From the NCBI RefSeq assembly GCF_016921115.1, contig NZ_JAFFZS010000009.1, forward strand, positions 185,496 through 249,495: a stretch of DNA of 64,000 bases, read 5' to 3'. The notes beneath the pieces are model-generated. The model was not told the origin of the DNA and made no database searches. It was given only the letters and a program-made list of their open reading frames with translations. The stretch comes from Streptomyces actuosus (GTDB lineage Bacteria > Actinomycetota > Actinomycetes > Streptomycetales > Streptomycetaceae). A program made the position numbers and the translations under genes. This document shows, one piece after another, positions 1 to 9,541 of the stretch. Positions within the stretch are counted from its first letter, which is position 1. Every line of letters begins with the position of its first letter.

Positions 1-716
1 GTGTTGTTGACGGCGACGACCTTGCCGGTGGCCTGGTCGATCACGGGCGAGCCCGAGGTGCCGCCGATGGTGTTGCAGGACGAGGTGTAGCGGACCGAGT
101 CCTTCCAGGTCCAGTCGCCCTCCTTGAGGCGGTAGACGAAGCCGTCGATGTTGCAGTTGTACAGGCGCCGCCAGTAGCCGGAGGCCACGGTGATGGCGGT
201 GCCCGCGACCGGATGCGTGTCGGCGACGGTGAGCGCCTCGATCCCGTACCACGATCGGATCTGTGCGTAGGTGCGGGTGGTCTCGTAGATCGTGACGTCG
301 GTGTCGGTCATCGTCGAGTAGACGACCTTGTCGGCGCGCAGGGTCCCGATCCGGTAGCCGGAGGAGTTGAGCAGGCTGAAGGAACGGCGGGAGGACTGGT
401 CGACGACGACCTCGCCGGGCTCGGGGAAGCCGGTCTCCAGGCAGTGGCCGTTGGTGAGCACCAGTGCCCGGGCGTTGTCGGCGGAGTCGGGGAAGCGGAT
501 GACGGAGCCGGAGCAGTTGCTGAGCGCGACGGTCCCGGCGAAGTCGACGGCGCGGAGGGTCGGCGCGCCGGCGGCCGATGCGGTGGACGTCTGCGCCGCC
601 GTCGACGCGGTCGGCGCCGACGGGGCGGCGGCCCGCTCGGGGGCGGCCATCGCGGGTGCCGCACCGGCCCCGGTGATCACCAGAGCGGCGAGCGCGGCAA
701 GGAGAGGCTTGTTCAT
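1..716 (-). CDS. Secreted trypsin-like serine protease (3' end beyond window)
   Basis: The reading frame opens with an ATG at 714-716 preceded by a purine-rich GAGGGGA Shine-Dalgarno sequence and runs off the left edge after 238 codons. Residues 1-25 form a signal peptide ending near AMAA, followed by an Ala/Ser/Thr-rich stretch to about residue 50. The chymotrypsin-fold core shows the catalytic His in TNGHC (His91), an acidic candidate near residues 138-140 and the catalytic Ser in GGTSGSPV (Ser221). These are the hallmarks of S1-family trypsin-like peptidases exported by streptomycetes. The substrate is not predictable. The missing C-terminus prevents judging total length. The leader contains a strong hairpin (separate entry). 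Confidence 0.85.
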   Translation of the reverse strand, partial: MNKPLLAALAALVITGAGAAPAMAAPERAAAPSAPTASTAAQTSTASAAGAPTLRAVDFAGTVALSNCSGSVIRFPDSADNARALVLTNGHCLETGFPEPGEVVVDQSSRRSFSLLNSSGYRIGTLRADKVVYSTMTDTDVTIYETTRTYAQIRSWYGIEALTVADTHPVAGTAITVASGYWRRLYNCNIDGFVYRLKEGDWTWKDSVRYTSSCNTIGGTSGSPVIDQATGKVVAVNN

Positions 717-738
717 GTGGGGGTCCCCTCGTACGACG

Positions 739-773
739 GGGCGGCCGGAGGTCGTCCGGCCGCCCGCTTTTTT
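739..773 (+). terminator. Strong GC hairpin followed by T6, in the protease leader region
   Basis: An 11-bp perfect stem (739-749 pairing with 755-765) closes a 5-nt loop, and GC then six T residues follow at 766-773. On the plus strand this is a textbook intrinsic terminator, although no plus-strand gene precedes it. On the minus strand the same hairpin would lie about 20 nt upstream of the protease start codon, preceded by an A-run. It may stop antisense transcription or be a leader structure. Confidence 0.6.
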
Positions 774-1408
774 GTCATGAGCATTGTTGTCGCAGTGAGG
801 GGTGGGGACAAGGATGCCTTTTCGGCCGCCGCTCGACGGTTCATCAGGCGCTCCACCACGGGGCGCGCCCGCCACCGGACACCGCGCCCCACGCCGGAGT
901 CAGCGAGCCGCCGAGCAGGGCCGCGGCCCTCGACCGGACGACGACGCCGCGCGGTGGCGACCCTCACACACCGCACGGAGCACCGCGGCGACGGCGCCCA
1001 CGGGTGGCTCGAACCGCCCTCGCCCGGACCCGGTGGCTGCGGCTGGACACCTCGGGCCCGCGCCGGACGACGAGCCCGGTCCCGACGCAGGAGTACGCCG
1101 GGCCGCGGCGGCGGAGGACGGCCCGGTCCCGCAACCTTGACGCCCGTGAATCGCCGCCGACGGCCACGTGAGCCCCGGCACCACCGGCCGGCACGGGTCG
1201 TACCGGGCGGGGCCGCGACGGCGCGCCCCGGGGACGTGGCGCGCCGACGGGGCCCGGCGGTCCGCCGCCGCGCCCCGGACGGCAGCCCGCCACGCGCGGG
1301 CGGACCGGCCGGGCGGACGGGAAGGCACGCCGGAGCACTGCGGGGTGCGGGAGGCGAGGTGCGGGCCGCCGGTCCGGAGGGAACGGCGGCCCGCCTTTCC
1401 CTCCTCGC
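774..1408. other. Gene-free GC-rich interval
   Basis: Between the protease leader hairpin and the end of the His-rich membrane protein gene I see no open reading frame with a convincing start, family resemblance or normal composition. Frames open here encode Arg/Pro/Gly-rich low-complexity translations typical of noncoding high-GC DNA. Promoter elements for the minus-strand protease should lie at the left end. Confidence 0.5.
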
Positions 1409-2503
1409 CTACTTGGGCCCCTTGCTCGCCCCCTGGCCGCGGCCGGGCTTGTCACCGGCGTTCCCCCGCGCCGGATCCGTCGTGGTGGCGGGAGCTGTCG
1501 TCGAGGGCGCCGCGGAGGGCTGCGCGGCGGTCGCCCCACCGGCCGCGGGTGCACTCTGCGTGGCGCTCGGGCTCACGGACGGGCCGGTGGAGGCCCCGGC
1601 GGACGAGGAGGCACCGGCGGACGGCAGCGCATCACCGGTGGAAGCGGAGGCGCCGTCGGACGGCGAGACCGGGGCGCCGGACTGCGCGCCCGGCACGCCG
1701 CCGCCCTGCTCCTCCTGCACCCAGGGCAGCCGGCCGCCGGAGGAGCCGGAGTCGAACGCGCCGGCGACGACGGCGCCGATGAACAGGACGCCCGCCGCGC
1801 CGACACCGATCGCCACGCGGCGCAGCAGGCGCTCACGCCCCCCGGAGTTGTCGGTGAAGACGGAATCGTCGTCGTACCAGCGGCCCGCGGGGTAGTTGCG
1901 CAGCGCGTCCTCCGGGTCGCCCTCCGGCCCGCCACCGCCGTGGCTGTCGGGGTCGGGGTGACCGCCGGGGCCGGGGGCGCCTTCATGGCCGAGGTGACCG
2001 GCGTGACCGTCGTGGTCGGCGACGCCGTCATGGCCTGGGTGACCCGGCGGCGCCGGATGTCCGTCATGTGCGGGGTGACCCTCATACCCCGGGTGGACCT
2101 CGTGGCCCGGGTGACCCGGGTGGCCGTGCTGCTCCTGATGGGCGCGGCCGTGACCGTCGGGCAGGGCGTCCGGGGGACTCGCCGAGTCCGCCGGGTCGCC
2201 CGCCCGATGCCTCCCACGCGGCGCATCCTGGGGCGGGTGGGGCAGCTGGGGCGCCTGAGGCGCCTGGGTTATCTGGGGCAGCTGCTGGGTCTCGTCGTAG
2301 GCGTTCTGCCAGCCGTGAGCGGCGGCCGGGTCCACGAACTGGTCGTAGGCGGGCGACTGCGGCGCCTGCGGGCGGTACACGTTCGGGTGAGCCTGAGGGG
2401 CACCCTGTTCCGGATACGAACCGTAGACGTCATGGGCGCCGGTCGCATTGTTCGCGACATGTGCACCGTACGCCCCGTTTTCGTACTGCGGTGGACTGGA
2501 CAT
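1409..2503 (-). CDS. His/Gly/Pro-rich single-pass membrane protein of unknown function
   Basis: This 364-residue protein starts at the ATG beginning MSSPPQYENG. A TTG 60 bases further upstream also opens the frame but adds an atypical N-terminus. The N-terminal half is Gln/Pro/Tyr-rich and then His-rich: residues 117-188 contain 18 histidines in degenerate GHPGH repeats. A basic stretch leads into one membrane segment at about 230-250 (VAIGVGAAGVLFIGAVVAGA). The remainder is Ser/Ala/Thr/Pro-rich, ending in a basic GRGQGASKGPK tail. The predicted topology puts the His tract in the cytoplasm and the mucin-like tail outside. The His tract could bind metal, but no enzymatic domain is visible. It is transcribed divergently from the aminotransferase gene. 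I do not recognise the family. Confidence 0.75.
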   Translation of the reverse strand: MSSPPQYENGAYGAHVANNATGAHDVYGSYPEQGAPQAHPNVYRPQAPQSPAYDQFVDPAAAHGWQNAYDETQQLPQITQAPQAPQLPHPPQDAPRGRHRAGDPADSASPPDALPDGHGRAHQEQHGHPGHPGHEVHPGYEGHPAHDGHPAPPGHPGHDGVADHDGHAGHLGHEGAPGPGGHPDPDSHGGGGPEGDPEDALRNYPAGRWYDDDSVFTDNSGGRERLLRRVAIGVGAAGVLFIGAVVAGAFDSGSSGGRLPWVQEEQGGGVPGAQSGAPVSPSDGASASTGDALPSAGASSSAGASTGPSVSPSATQSAPAAGGATAAQPSAAPSTTAPATTTDPARGNAGDKPGRGQGASKGPK

Positions 2504-2628
2504 GGCCGCGCATTGTAGGGATGGGAGGGGCTCCAGAGACAGTCGCCGGAGATAACAGTCCAAACCGCCCGTCTCACGTGGCGGAAAACACGACCCGCGA
2601 GGCGTTACCGAGCCGTAAGCTCCTGGAC

Positions 2629-3840
2629 ATGCAGGTGATCCAGTCGACCAAGCTCGCCAACGTCTGTTACGAGATCCGGGGCCCGGTGCTCGAGGAGGCC
2701 ATGCGGCTCGAGGCGGCAGGCCACCGCATCCTCAAGCTGAACACCGGAAACCCGGCCGCCTTCGGCTTCGAGTGCCCGCCGGAGATCCTTGAGGACGTCC
2801 TCCGCAACGTCTCCACCGCGCACGGCTACGGCGACGCCAAGGGCCTCCTCGCAGCCCGCCGCGCGGTCGTCATGCACAACCAGACCCTCGGCATCGAGAC
2901 CGACGTCGAGCACGTCTTCATCGGCAACGGCGTCTCCGAGCTGATCGTGATGGCGATGCAGGGCCTGCTCGACGACGGCGACGAGGTCCTCGTACCGGCG
3001 CCCGACTACCCGCTGTGGACGGCCGCGGTGTCCCTGTCCGGCGGAACGGCCGTCCACTACCGCTGCGACGAGCAGTCCGACTGGATGCCGGACCTCGCGG
3101 ACGTGGAGCGCAAGGTCACCGACCGCACCAAGGCCATCGTCGTCATCAACCCGAACAACCCGACGGGTGCGGTGTACGACGAGACGGTGCTCAAGGGCCT
3201 GACGGACATCGCCCGCCGGCACAACCTGCTGGTCTGCTCGGACGAGATCTACGACAAGATCCTCTACGACGGCGCCACGCATACCCCGACCGCAGCCGTC
3301 GCCCCCGACCTGCTGACCCTCACGTTCAACGGGATGTCCAAGGCCTACCGGGTCGCCGGGTACCGGGTGGGCTGGATGTCGATCTCCGGGCCGCGCGCGC
3401 ACGCCGACTCCTACATCGAGGGCCTGACGATCCTGGCGAACATGCGCCTGTGCGCGAACATGCCGGGCCAGCACGGCGTCGTCGCCGCGCTCAGCGGACG
3501 GCAGACGATCAACGACCTGGTCCTGCCCGGCGGGCGGCTCAAGGAGCAGATGGACACCGCCTACGAGCTGCTCACCCAGATCCCGGGGGTGAGCTGTGTC
3601 CGGCCGAGGGGTGCGCTGTACCTCTTCCCGCGGCTGGATCCGAAGGTGTTCAAGATCAAGGACGACCGCCGGCTGGTCCTGGATCTGCTGCGACGGGAGA
3701 AGATCATGGTCGTCCAGGGCACCGGTTTCAACTGGCCCGAGCCCGACCACTTCCGGGTGGTCACCCTGCCGACGGTGACGGACCTGCGGGACGCGATGGG
3801 GCGGATCGCACGCTTCCTGGACGGGTACGGCCAGCCGTAG
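2629..3840 (+). CDS. alaA: Alanine-type aminotransferase (AlaA-like, PLP fold type I)
   Basis: The 403-residue product begins MQVIQSTKLANVCYEIRGP and aligns by eye along its whole length with E. coli AlaA. It should interconvert alanine/2-oxoglutarate and pyruvate/glutamate in the cytoplasm. Visible signatures are NPNNPTG (174-180), SDEIYDK (204-210) and the PLP-binding Lys238 in FNGMSKAYRVAG. The ATG at 2629 is chosen because homology starts immediately there; the frame is open much further upstream but only as low-complexity shadow. It is a single gene, divergent from the His-rich membrane protein. Length is normal for the family. Confidence 0.92.
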   Translation: MQVIQSTKLANVCYEIRGPVLEEAMRLEAAGHRILKLNTGNPAAFGFECPPEILEDVLRNVSTAHGYGDAKGLLAARRAVVMHNQTLGIETDVEHVFIGNGVSELIVMAMQGLLDDGDEVLVPAPDYPLWTAAVSLSGGTAVHYRCDEQSDWMPDLADVERKVTDRTKAIVVINPNNPTGAVYDETVLKGLTDIARRHNLLVCSDEIYDKILYDGATHTPTAAVAPDLLTLTFNGMSKAYRVAGYRVGWMSISGPRAHADSYIEGLTILANMRLCANMPGQHGVVAALSGRQTINDLVLPGGRLKEQMDTAYELLTQIPGVSCVRPRGALYLFPRLDPKVFKIKDDRRLVLDLLRREKIMVVQGTGFNWPEPDHFRVVTLPTVTDLRDAMGRIARFLDGYGQP

Positions 3841-3927
3841 GGACCTCGGTTTTACAGACAACTCAACTTTAGACCGAATCCAAGCTAGGATGGCTTCCTG
3901 ACAGCACCAGGATGCCGGAGGTCGTCG

Positions 3928-4347
3928 ATGTATGAGCCGATCCGCACCAAGTCGGTCCACAGCATGACGGCCGGCACCACCACCGACTTCCCCCACCGGT
4001 CGCGGGAGGAAGAACTGGACATCCAGCTCGCGGGCCATCTCGCGGCCCTGCTCGCCGTCACCGACGAGCTGCGCGCACTGAGCCCCTCCGCCGACCTGGA
4101 CACGGCGGCCGAACGGCTCGCCGAGCAGGTGACACGGCTGCGGGACGGACGGACACCGGTCCGCGCCACGGGCGCCGCGCCCGGCGGGCCCGACGCCGCG
4201 TCCCGGCACCGGCGTGCCCACGCCCTCGCGGGCCGCGCGCTCGTCGTGGCGGCGTCCCGCGCCGACACCGCGGCGGCGATCCTCGCCGCCCAGCAGATGG
4301 ACACCCACGCCGCGGCTCTGGAGCCACGCGAGCTGGCGCCGCGCTGA
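3928..4347 (+). CDS. Conserved-looking hypothetical protein
   Basis: A 139-residue soluble protein starts at ATG 3928 after GGAGG-like sequence (ccggaggtcgtcg). It is rich in Ala, Arg and Leu and predicted mostly helical, with no signal peptide, membrane segment or motif I recognise. The intergenic region just upstream (3841-3900) is unusually AT-rich for this genome and probably holds its promoter. Coding-like third-position GC supports a real gene. Function unknown. Confidence 0.65.
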   Translation: MYEPIRTKSVHSMTAGTTTDFPHRSREEELDIQLAGHLAALLAVTDELRALSPSADLDTAAERLAEQVTRLRDGRTPVRATGAAPGGPDAASRHRRAHALAGRALVVAASRADTAAAILAAQQMDTHAAALEPRELAPR

Positions 4348-4637
4348 CCTCGGCGGCGCCCCCCCGGACGGCCCCGGACCGCGCGCACCACAGCGACGCG
4401 CGGTCCGGGCGCCACCCACCTGCGCCCCGTCAGCCGCCACTGAGCGCCGACGGGCACCGACGGCCCCGTCGGCCCCCCTCGGGCGCCGCGAGCCCGCACG
4501 CAGGGCGTCACCGCCCGTCCCGTCGTCCCGCCCGTCCACCGGGTCCCCCCGCGCCCGCGCACGGGACCCGGTGGCGTTGTGGGAGCCGGTCGCCCCTCAG
4601 GGGCCCGTCGCCGCGGGGACGGGCGGGAGCGGCCGGG

Positions 4638-6356
4638 TCAGTGGTTCTTGATGGAGATCGTCGCCGAGGCTGTGGACCCCTCGTGCAGGTCGTCGCCGGG
4701 CCAGCTGACCGTGTAGGTCACGTCGCGGCGGGTGCGCGGGATGTCGTGGACGGTGAAGGTGCCGTCGGCGGCCACGGTCACCGACGTCAGCTCCCCGGTG
4801 CCCAGGCGGTCCGTGCGCTCGACCGTCAGCGTGGCGCGGTCCGGCAGGGCCTTGCCCTGCGCGGTGAACGTCCCGGTGATCGTCACCCCGTCGAACGTCG
4901 CCTCCGCCGGCGCGCTCAGCGCGATCGACGTGGGTGCCTTCGCCACGGAGACGGTGGCGGTGAGGCCGTCGGCGGGGCGGTGGGTGAGGTCGCCGAGGTA
5001 GGAGACGGTGTAGGTGGCGTCGCCGACCAGGTCGGGCTGGTCGAGGACGGTGAAGGCGCCGTCGTCCTGGACGGTGAAGGTGCCCAGGTCGTGGGCGCCG
5101 TTCGCGTCGGTGCGGGTGGCCGTCACCTTCAGTGGCTCGGTGGGCGCCGGGCCGTCCCACTGCAGCGTGCCGCGCACGGCGAGCGGTTCCCCGGCGACCG
5201 CCTGGGCGGGGCTGTGCGTGAGGCCGCCGGTGAAGTGCACGTCGTACTGCGCGGCCGGGGGCTGGATGACGTGCAGCCAGAACTGGTTGCCGGCCGCGTT
5301 GGTGGTGACCGCGAACAGCCGGGAGCCGTCCGCCGTCCACTCCAGGCCCCGCGGGGCGACGCGGTCGCCGTCGAGGCTGCCCTCGAAGGCGAACTCCAGC
5401 GGAGGCGTGGCGTCGGCCGGGTCGGCGGGCTGGATCAGCAGGTCGGGGGTGGTGCCCGAGGCGGCGGCGCCGCGCGCGACGTACGCGCCGTCCCCGCCGA
5501 AGGCGACCGCGCTGGCGCTGGCGCCGTCCGGCAGGGCCGGGTAGCCGGTCGCCGCGTCCGACAGGTCGCCGGTGTTCAGCAGCCGGGTGCCGTGGTCGGC
5601 GTCGGCGACGGCGACCTTGCTGCCGTCGGCGGAGAACGCCATGTCCTTGAGGTTCAGGGCGCCGTTGCCGTCGGCGTCGGCGAACCGGCGGGCCGCGTTG
5701 CGGACCGGGGTGCCGCTGCTGGTGTCGAACACCGTCAGGAACGGGTCCGGCGCCTGGGCGTTGAGCGGCTGCCCCATCAGCATCCGGTCGCCGGGGCCGG
5801 ACTCCAGCTGGAGTTTGCCGTAGTCCTGCCAGTTGGTGCGGCCGGCGGCGGAGTCCAGGAAGGTCAGCGCCGTGTCGCACTGCGAGGTGTAGTACGAGTA
5901 CGGCGTGGTGTAGTAGATCAAGCCGCCGGAGAAGGCCAGGCTGCGTCCGCAGGTGTCGGTGGAGACGGCGGTGCTGCCGGTCAGCTCGAAGGTGGTCGTG
6001 TCGTATCGGCGGATCGCCTCCCGCTCCCCGGCGTAGAGCGTGGAGCCGTCGGCGCTGAGCGCGAGGCCGGAGACGTGTTTCTGGGTGGAGATCGTGGTGA
6101 CGCGCTCGCCGCCGAAGGTGTAGACGGCGATCGTGCCGCTGTAGAGGTAGCTGCCCGTGTGTGAGTCGGCGACGTACACGCGCTGGTGGGCGTCGTCGAC
6201 GGCCATCGCCGAGTACGACGTGATGGGCAGCTTGGCGACGACGTCGGACGCGGCGGCGTGGGCCGCGGGTGCGGCGGCGAGGGTGAGGCCGGCCCCGGCG
6301 AGTGCGGCGGCGAGGAAGGTGGCCGCGAGGCGTCCGGAACGGTGAGCGGTGTTCAA
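4638..6356 (-). CDS. Secreted beta-propeller protein with Ig-like repeats
   Basis: I place the start at a TTG (6354-6356), five to six nt after a GGGGGG Shine-Dalgarno sequence, giving 572 residues beginning with a typical signal peptide (RSGRLAATFLAAAL through APAAHAAA). The central part, about residues 35-360, consists of repeated propeller-blade segments such as SAMAVDDAHQRVYVAD, GLALSADGSTLYAG and DMAFSADGSKVAVAD, typical of YVTN/WD40-like beta-propellers. The C-terminal ~200 residues contain two similar Ig-like beta-sandwich units with the recurring pattern VTYTVSWPGDDLH / ATYTVSYLGDLTH. It is most likely an exported carbohydrate- or cell-wall-binding protein; no catalytic motif is seen. 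Confidence 0.8.
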   Translation of the reverse strand: MNTAHRSGRLAATFLAAALAGAGLTLAAAPAAHAAASDVVAKLPITSYSAMAVDDAHQRVYVADSHTGSYLYSGTIAVYTFGGERVTTISTQKHVSGLALSADGSTLYAGEREAIRRYDTTTFELTGSTAVSTDTCGRSLAFSGGLIYYTTPYSYYTSQCDTALTFLDSAAGRTNWQDYGKLQLESGPGDRMLMGQPLNAQAPDPFLTVFDTSSGTPVRNAARRFADADGNGALNLKDMAFSADGSKVAVADADHGTRLLNTGDLSDAATGYPALPDGASASAVAFGGDGAYVARGAAASGTTPDLLIQPADPADATPPLEFAFEGSLDGDRVAPRGLEWTADGSRLFAVTTNAAGNQFWLHVIQPPAAQYDVHFTGGLTHSPAQAVAGEPLAVRGTLQWDGPAPTEPLKVTATRTDANGAHDLGTFTVQDDGAFTVLDQPDLVGDATYTVSYLGDLTHRPADGLTATVSVAKAPTSIALSAPAEATFDGVTITGTFTAQGKALPDRATLTVERTDRLGTGELTSVTVAADGTFTVHDIPRTRRDVTYTVSWPGDDLHEGSTASATISIKNH

Positions 6357-6511
6357 CTGTGCCCCCCACAGGCTTGGTTGAGCCCCACCGGGAGCGATGG
6401 GGCGCATGTGGCGCCTATGAAACAGGGGTCAAGATCGTTTGTTCAAGGGGAAACGACAAGGGAGTTGCCGGTGGGGACGTCCGCGGCGGCTGCGTCGGGG
6501 CGCGGCAGCAC

Positions 6512-6537
6512 GGCCCCGCACGCCGTTGTGCGGGGCC
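6512..6537. terminator. Hairpin between the propeller gene leader and pck end
   Basis: A perfect 10-bp GGCCCCGCAC/GTGCGGGGCC stem closes a 6-nt loop. It lies about 95 bp beyond the pck stop codon, a plausible position for an intrinsic terminator without a T-tract. Confidence 0.4.
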
Positions 6538-6561
6538 ACGGTTCGTGACGGAGTGCCGCCG

Positions 6562-6617
6562 CCCGCGGCCGGCCGTGACGATCACTGGTCAGGGCTCCCA
6601 TCGGGGCCGGCCGCGGG
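6562..6617 (-). terminator. Long-loop hairpin just after pck
   Basis: Thirteen perfectly complementary bases (6562-6574 with 6605-6617) separated by 30 nt end 15 bp from the pck stop codon. It is probably part of the pck terminator region, together with the hairpin at 6512-6537. Confidence 0.4.
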
Positions 6618-6632
6618 GGTATGTGGGGGGCG

Positions 6633-8453
6633 TCAGCCCAGGCGCTCCACCAGAGCGCGGTACTGGTCCCACAGTTCCTTCGGCGTGTGGTCGCCGAAGG
6701 TGTTGAGGTGCTCGGGAACCAGGGCGGCCTCCTCGCGCCAGATGTCCTTGTCGACGGTGAGGAGGAAGTCGAGGTCGGCGTCGGCCAGGTCGAGGCCGTC
6801 CGTGTCGAGCGCGTCGCGCGTCGGCAGGACGCCGATCGGCGTCTCGACGCCTTCGGCCCTGCCCTCCAGGCGCTCCACGACCCACTTCAGGACGCGGGAG
6901 TTCTCACCGAAGCCGGGCCAGACGAACGCGCCCACGTCGTTCTTGCGGAACCAGTTGACGTAGTAGATCTTCGGCAGCTCGGACTGGTCCTTGTCCTTGG
7001 CCACGTCGACCCAGTGGGCCATGTAGTCGCCCATGTTGTAGCCGCAGAACGGCAGCATCGCGAACGGGTCGCGGCGCAGCTCGCCGACCTTGCCCTCGGC
7101 CGCGGCGGTCTTCTCGCTGGCCACGTTGGCGCCGAGGAAGACGCCGTGGTTCCAGTCGAAGGACTCCGTCACCAGCGGCACGGCGGAGGCGCGGCGCCCG
7201 CCGAAGAGGATCGCGGAGATCGGCACGCCCCTGGGGTCCTCCCACTCGGGCGCGATGATCGGGCACTGCGAGGCGGGGACGGTGAAGCGGGCGTTGGGGT
7301 GGGCGGCCGGGGTGTCGGACGCCGGCGTCCAGTCGTTGCCCTTCCAGTCCGTCAGGTGGGCCGGGGGCTCCTCGGTCATGCCCTCCCACCACACGTCGCC
7401 GTCGTCGGTGAGGGCGACGTTGGTGAAGACCGCGTTGCCCCACAGCGTCTTCATCGCGTTGGCGTTGGTGTGCTCGCCGGTGCCGGGCGCGACGCCGAAG
7501 AAGCCGGCCTCGGGGTTGATGGCGTACAGGCGGCCGTCCTCGCCGAACCGCATCCAGGCGATGTCGTCGCCGATGGTCTCGACCGTCCAGCCGGAGATCG
7601 TGGGCTCCAGCATGGCGAGGTTGGTCTTGCCACAGGCGCTGGGGAAGGCCGCGGCCACGTACTTGGGCGCACCGGTGGGCGGGGTGAGCTTGAGGATGAG
7701 CATGTGCTCGGCCAGCCAGCCCTCGTCGCGGGCCATCACGGAGGCGATGCGCAGGGCGTAGCACTTCTTGCCGAGCAGGGCGTTGCCGCCGTAGCCGGAG
7801 CCGTAGGACCAGATCTCGCGGGTCTCCGGGAAGTGGGAGATGTACTTGGTCTGGTTGCAGGGCCAGGGGACGTCCTGCTGGCCGGGCTCCAGGGGGGCGC
7901 CGAGGGTGTGCACGGCCTTGACGAAGAAGCCCTCGTCACCGAGCTCGTCGAGGACGGCCCGGCCCATGCGCGTCATGGTGCGCATCGAGACGGCGACGTA
8001 GGCGGAGTCGGTGATCTCGACGCCGATCGCGGACAGCGGGGAGCCGAGCGGGCCCATGCAGAAGGGCACGACGTACAGGGTGCGGCCCCGCATGGAGCCG
8101 CGGAAGAGGCCCTTCTCCCCCTGGAAGATGTCCCGCATCTCGGACGGGGCCTTCCAGTGGTTGGTCGGGCCGGCGTCCTCCTCCTTCTCGGAGCAGATGA
8201 AGGTGCGGTCCTCCACGCGCGCGACGTCGGAGGGGTCGGAGGCGGCGTGGTAGGAGTTCGGGCGCTTGATGGGGTCGAGCTTCGTGAAGGTGCCCTTCGC
8301 GACGAGCTCCTCGCACAGGCGCTCGTACTCGGCCTCGGATCCGTCACACCAGACCACGTTGTCCGGCTGGGTCAGTTCGGTGATCTCGTTGACCCACGAG
8401 ATCAGTTCCTGGTGGGAGGTGGGGACGGGGGGAGCCGCGATGTCGCGCGCCAC
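6633..8453 (-). CDS. pckG: Phosphoenolpyruvate carboxykinase (GTP)
   Basis: The 606-residue enzyme starts at GTG 8451-8453, preceded by AGGAG at optimal distance (reading AGGAGCAATCGTG). It converts oxaloacetate plus GTP to PEP, CO2 and GDP at the start of gluconeogenesis. The GTP-type P-loop [13 protein letters not shown] (ACGKTN at 273-278), the FGGRR segment and MGDYMAHW near the C-terminus match actinobacterial GTP-dependent PckG. Size is normal for this class (about 600 residues). It is monocistronic, with candidate terminators downstream. Confidence 0.96.
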   Translation of the reverse strand: MARDIAAPPVPTSHQELISWVNEITELTQPDNVVWCDGSEAEYERLCEELVAKGTFTKLDPIKRPNSYHAASDPSDVARVEDRTFICSEKEEDAGPTNHWKAPSEMRDIFQGEKGLFRGSMRGRTLYVVPFCMGPLGSPLSAIGVEITDSAYVAVSMRTMTRMGRAVLDELGDEGFFVKAVHTLGAPLEPGQQDVPWPCNQTKYISHFPETREIWSYGSGYGGNALLGKKCYALRIASVMARDEGWLAEHMLILKLTPPTGAPKYVAAAFPSACGKTNLAMLEPTISGWTVETIGDDIAWMRFGEDGRLYAINPEAGFFGVAPGTGEHTNANAMKTLWGNAVFTNVALTDDGDVWWEGMTEEPPAHLTDWKGNDWTPASDTPAAHPNARFTVPASQCPIIAPEWEDPRGVPISAILFGGRRASAVPLVTESFDWNHGVFLGANVASEKTAAAEGKVGELRRDPFAMLPFCGYNMGDYMAHWVDVAKDKDQSELPKIYYVNWFRKNDVGAFVWPGFGENSRVLKWVVERLEGRAEGVETPIGVLPTRDALDTDGLDLADADLDFLLTVDKDIWREEAALVPEHLNTFGDHTPKELWDQYRALVERLG

Positions 8454-8676
8454 GATTGCTCCTAGATGAGGGATTTTTTGTTGGAGGCCCCGTGGGGGCT
8501 GCGACCCGAATGCTTGCCGGAGGGTGCCCTGGCGCTCATTCGGTGCCGACCGCACTCATTTGATCATCCGACCTGAATGCGCAGATGTCCAGAGGGCGTC
8601 ACAGGTGAGCATCGCCACGTCGGCCGTGACGTGAGAGGATGGCCACTCTTCGCCGGGTAACACGGCCGACCGGCCC

Positions 8677-8699
8677 GTAACTTACGGTTCCGTAGGTAC
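8677..8699. promoter_or_regulatory. Inverted-repeat operator before the hemolysin III gene
   Basis: The sequence contains TACGG-TT-CCGTA (8683-8694) flanked by GTAAC on the left and GGTAC on the right, ending a few bases before the first ATG at 8701. The size, symmetry and position resemble TetR-family operators. No regulator gene is adjacent, so the cognate protein is unknown. Confidence 0.5.
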
Positions 8700-8700
8700 G

Positions 8701-9447
8701 ATGCGGCGCATGACTGCGTCCGCATCCGACGCGCCCACGGACACGCCGGCCGCCGGCCGCGGTCCCGCGGCGCCCTCGATTCCGCACCAGATCGCCCACG
8801 CCCTCACCCAGCCGCTGAAGCCGAAGCTGCGCGGCTGGCTGCACCTGGGGATGTTTCCGGCCGTCCTGGTCGCCGGACTGGTCCTCACCGCCCTCGCCGA
8901 CTCCACCCGGGGACGCATCGCCTGCGGCATCTACGTCCTGACCGCCTGCCTGCTGTTCGGCGTGAGCGCGCTGTACCACCGGGGCAACTGGAGCCCGCGC
9001 ATGGACGGCATCCTGCGCAGGCTGGATCACGCCAACATCTTCATGATCATCGCGGGCACGTACACCCCGCTGACCCTGCTGCTCCTGCCGGGCGCCAAGG
9101 GGCAGTGGCTGCTGTGGGGCATCTGGGCCGCCGCGGCGGCCGGGATCGTCTTCCGGGTCTTCTGGGTCGGCGCCCCGCGCTGGCTCTACACGCCCTGCTA
9201 CATCGCGATGGGCTGGGCGGCGGTCTTCTTCCTCCCCGACTTCATGCGCAGCGGCGGCATCGCCGTCCTGGTGCTGGTCATCGTCGGCGGACTGCTGTAC
9301 AGCGCCGGCGGCGTGATCTACGGCATGAAGCGCCCCAACCCGTCACCCCGCTGGTTCGGCTTCCACGAGGTCTTCCACTCCTTCACGCTGGCGGCGTTCG
9401 TCGTCCACTACGTGGGGATCTCCCTGGTGGCGTACCAGCACGCATGA
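8701..9447 (+). CDS. Hemolysin III family membrane protein (YqfA/PAQR-like)
   Basis: The 248-residue protein has a short hydrophilic N-terminus and then about seven membrane segments. Family motifs are clear: SALYHRGNW followed by LDHANIFMIIAGTYTP, and a C-terminal FHEVFHSFTLAAFVVHY, which supply the conserved His/Asp cluster of the HlyIII/progesterone-adiponectin receptor superfamily. It likely acts in the cytoplasmic membrane; true hemolytic activity is not implied. The start may be ATG 8701 or 8710; neither has a good Shine-Dalgarno sequence and an operator-like repeat abuts the first. A hairpin terminator follows at 9467. Confidence 0.85.
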   Translation: MRRMTASASDAPTDTPAAGRGPAAPSIPHQIAHALTQPLKPKLRGWLHLGMFPAVLVAGLVLTALADSTRGRIACGIYVLTACLLFGVSALYHRGNWSPRMDGILRRLDHANIFMIIAGTYTPLTLLLLPGAKGQWLLWGIWAAAAAGIVFRVFWVGAPRWLYTPCYIAMGWAAVFFLPDFMRSGGIAVLVLVIVGGLLYSAGGVIYGMKRPNPSPRWFGFHEVFHSFTLAAFVVHYVGISLVAYQHA

Positions 9448-9466
9448 CCGCCCCCCTTCAGGGTGC

Positions 9467-9494
9467 ACGGCCACGGCTCTCCAGCCGTGGCCGT
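9467..9494 (+). terminator. Intrinsic-type terminator after the hemolysin III gene
   Basis: A perfect 12-bp stem (9467-9478 with 9483-9494) with a CTCC loop, followed by a T-containing tail, lies 20 bp after the stop codon. Confidence 0.65.
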
Positions 9495-9541
9495 TCTTCG
9501 TATGCCGACAGCAGACCCGATCCACCAGGAGCAGATCTCTA

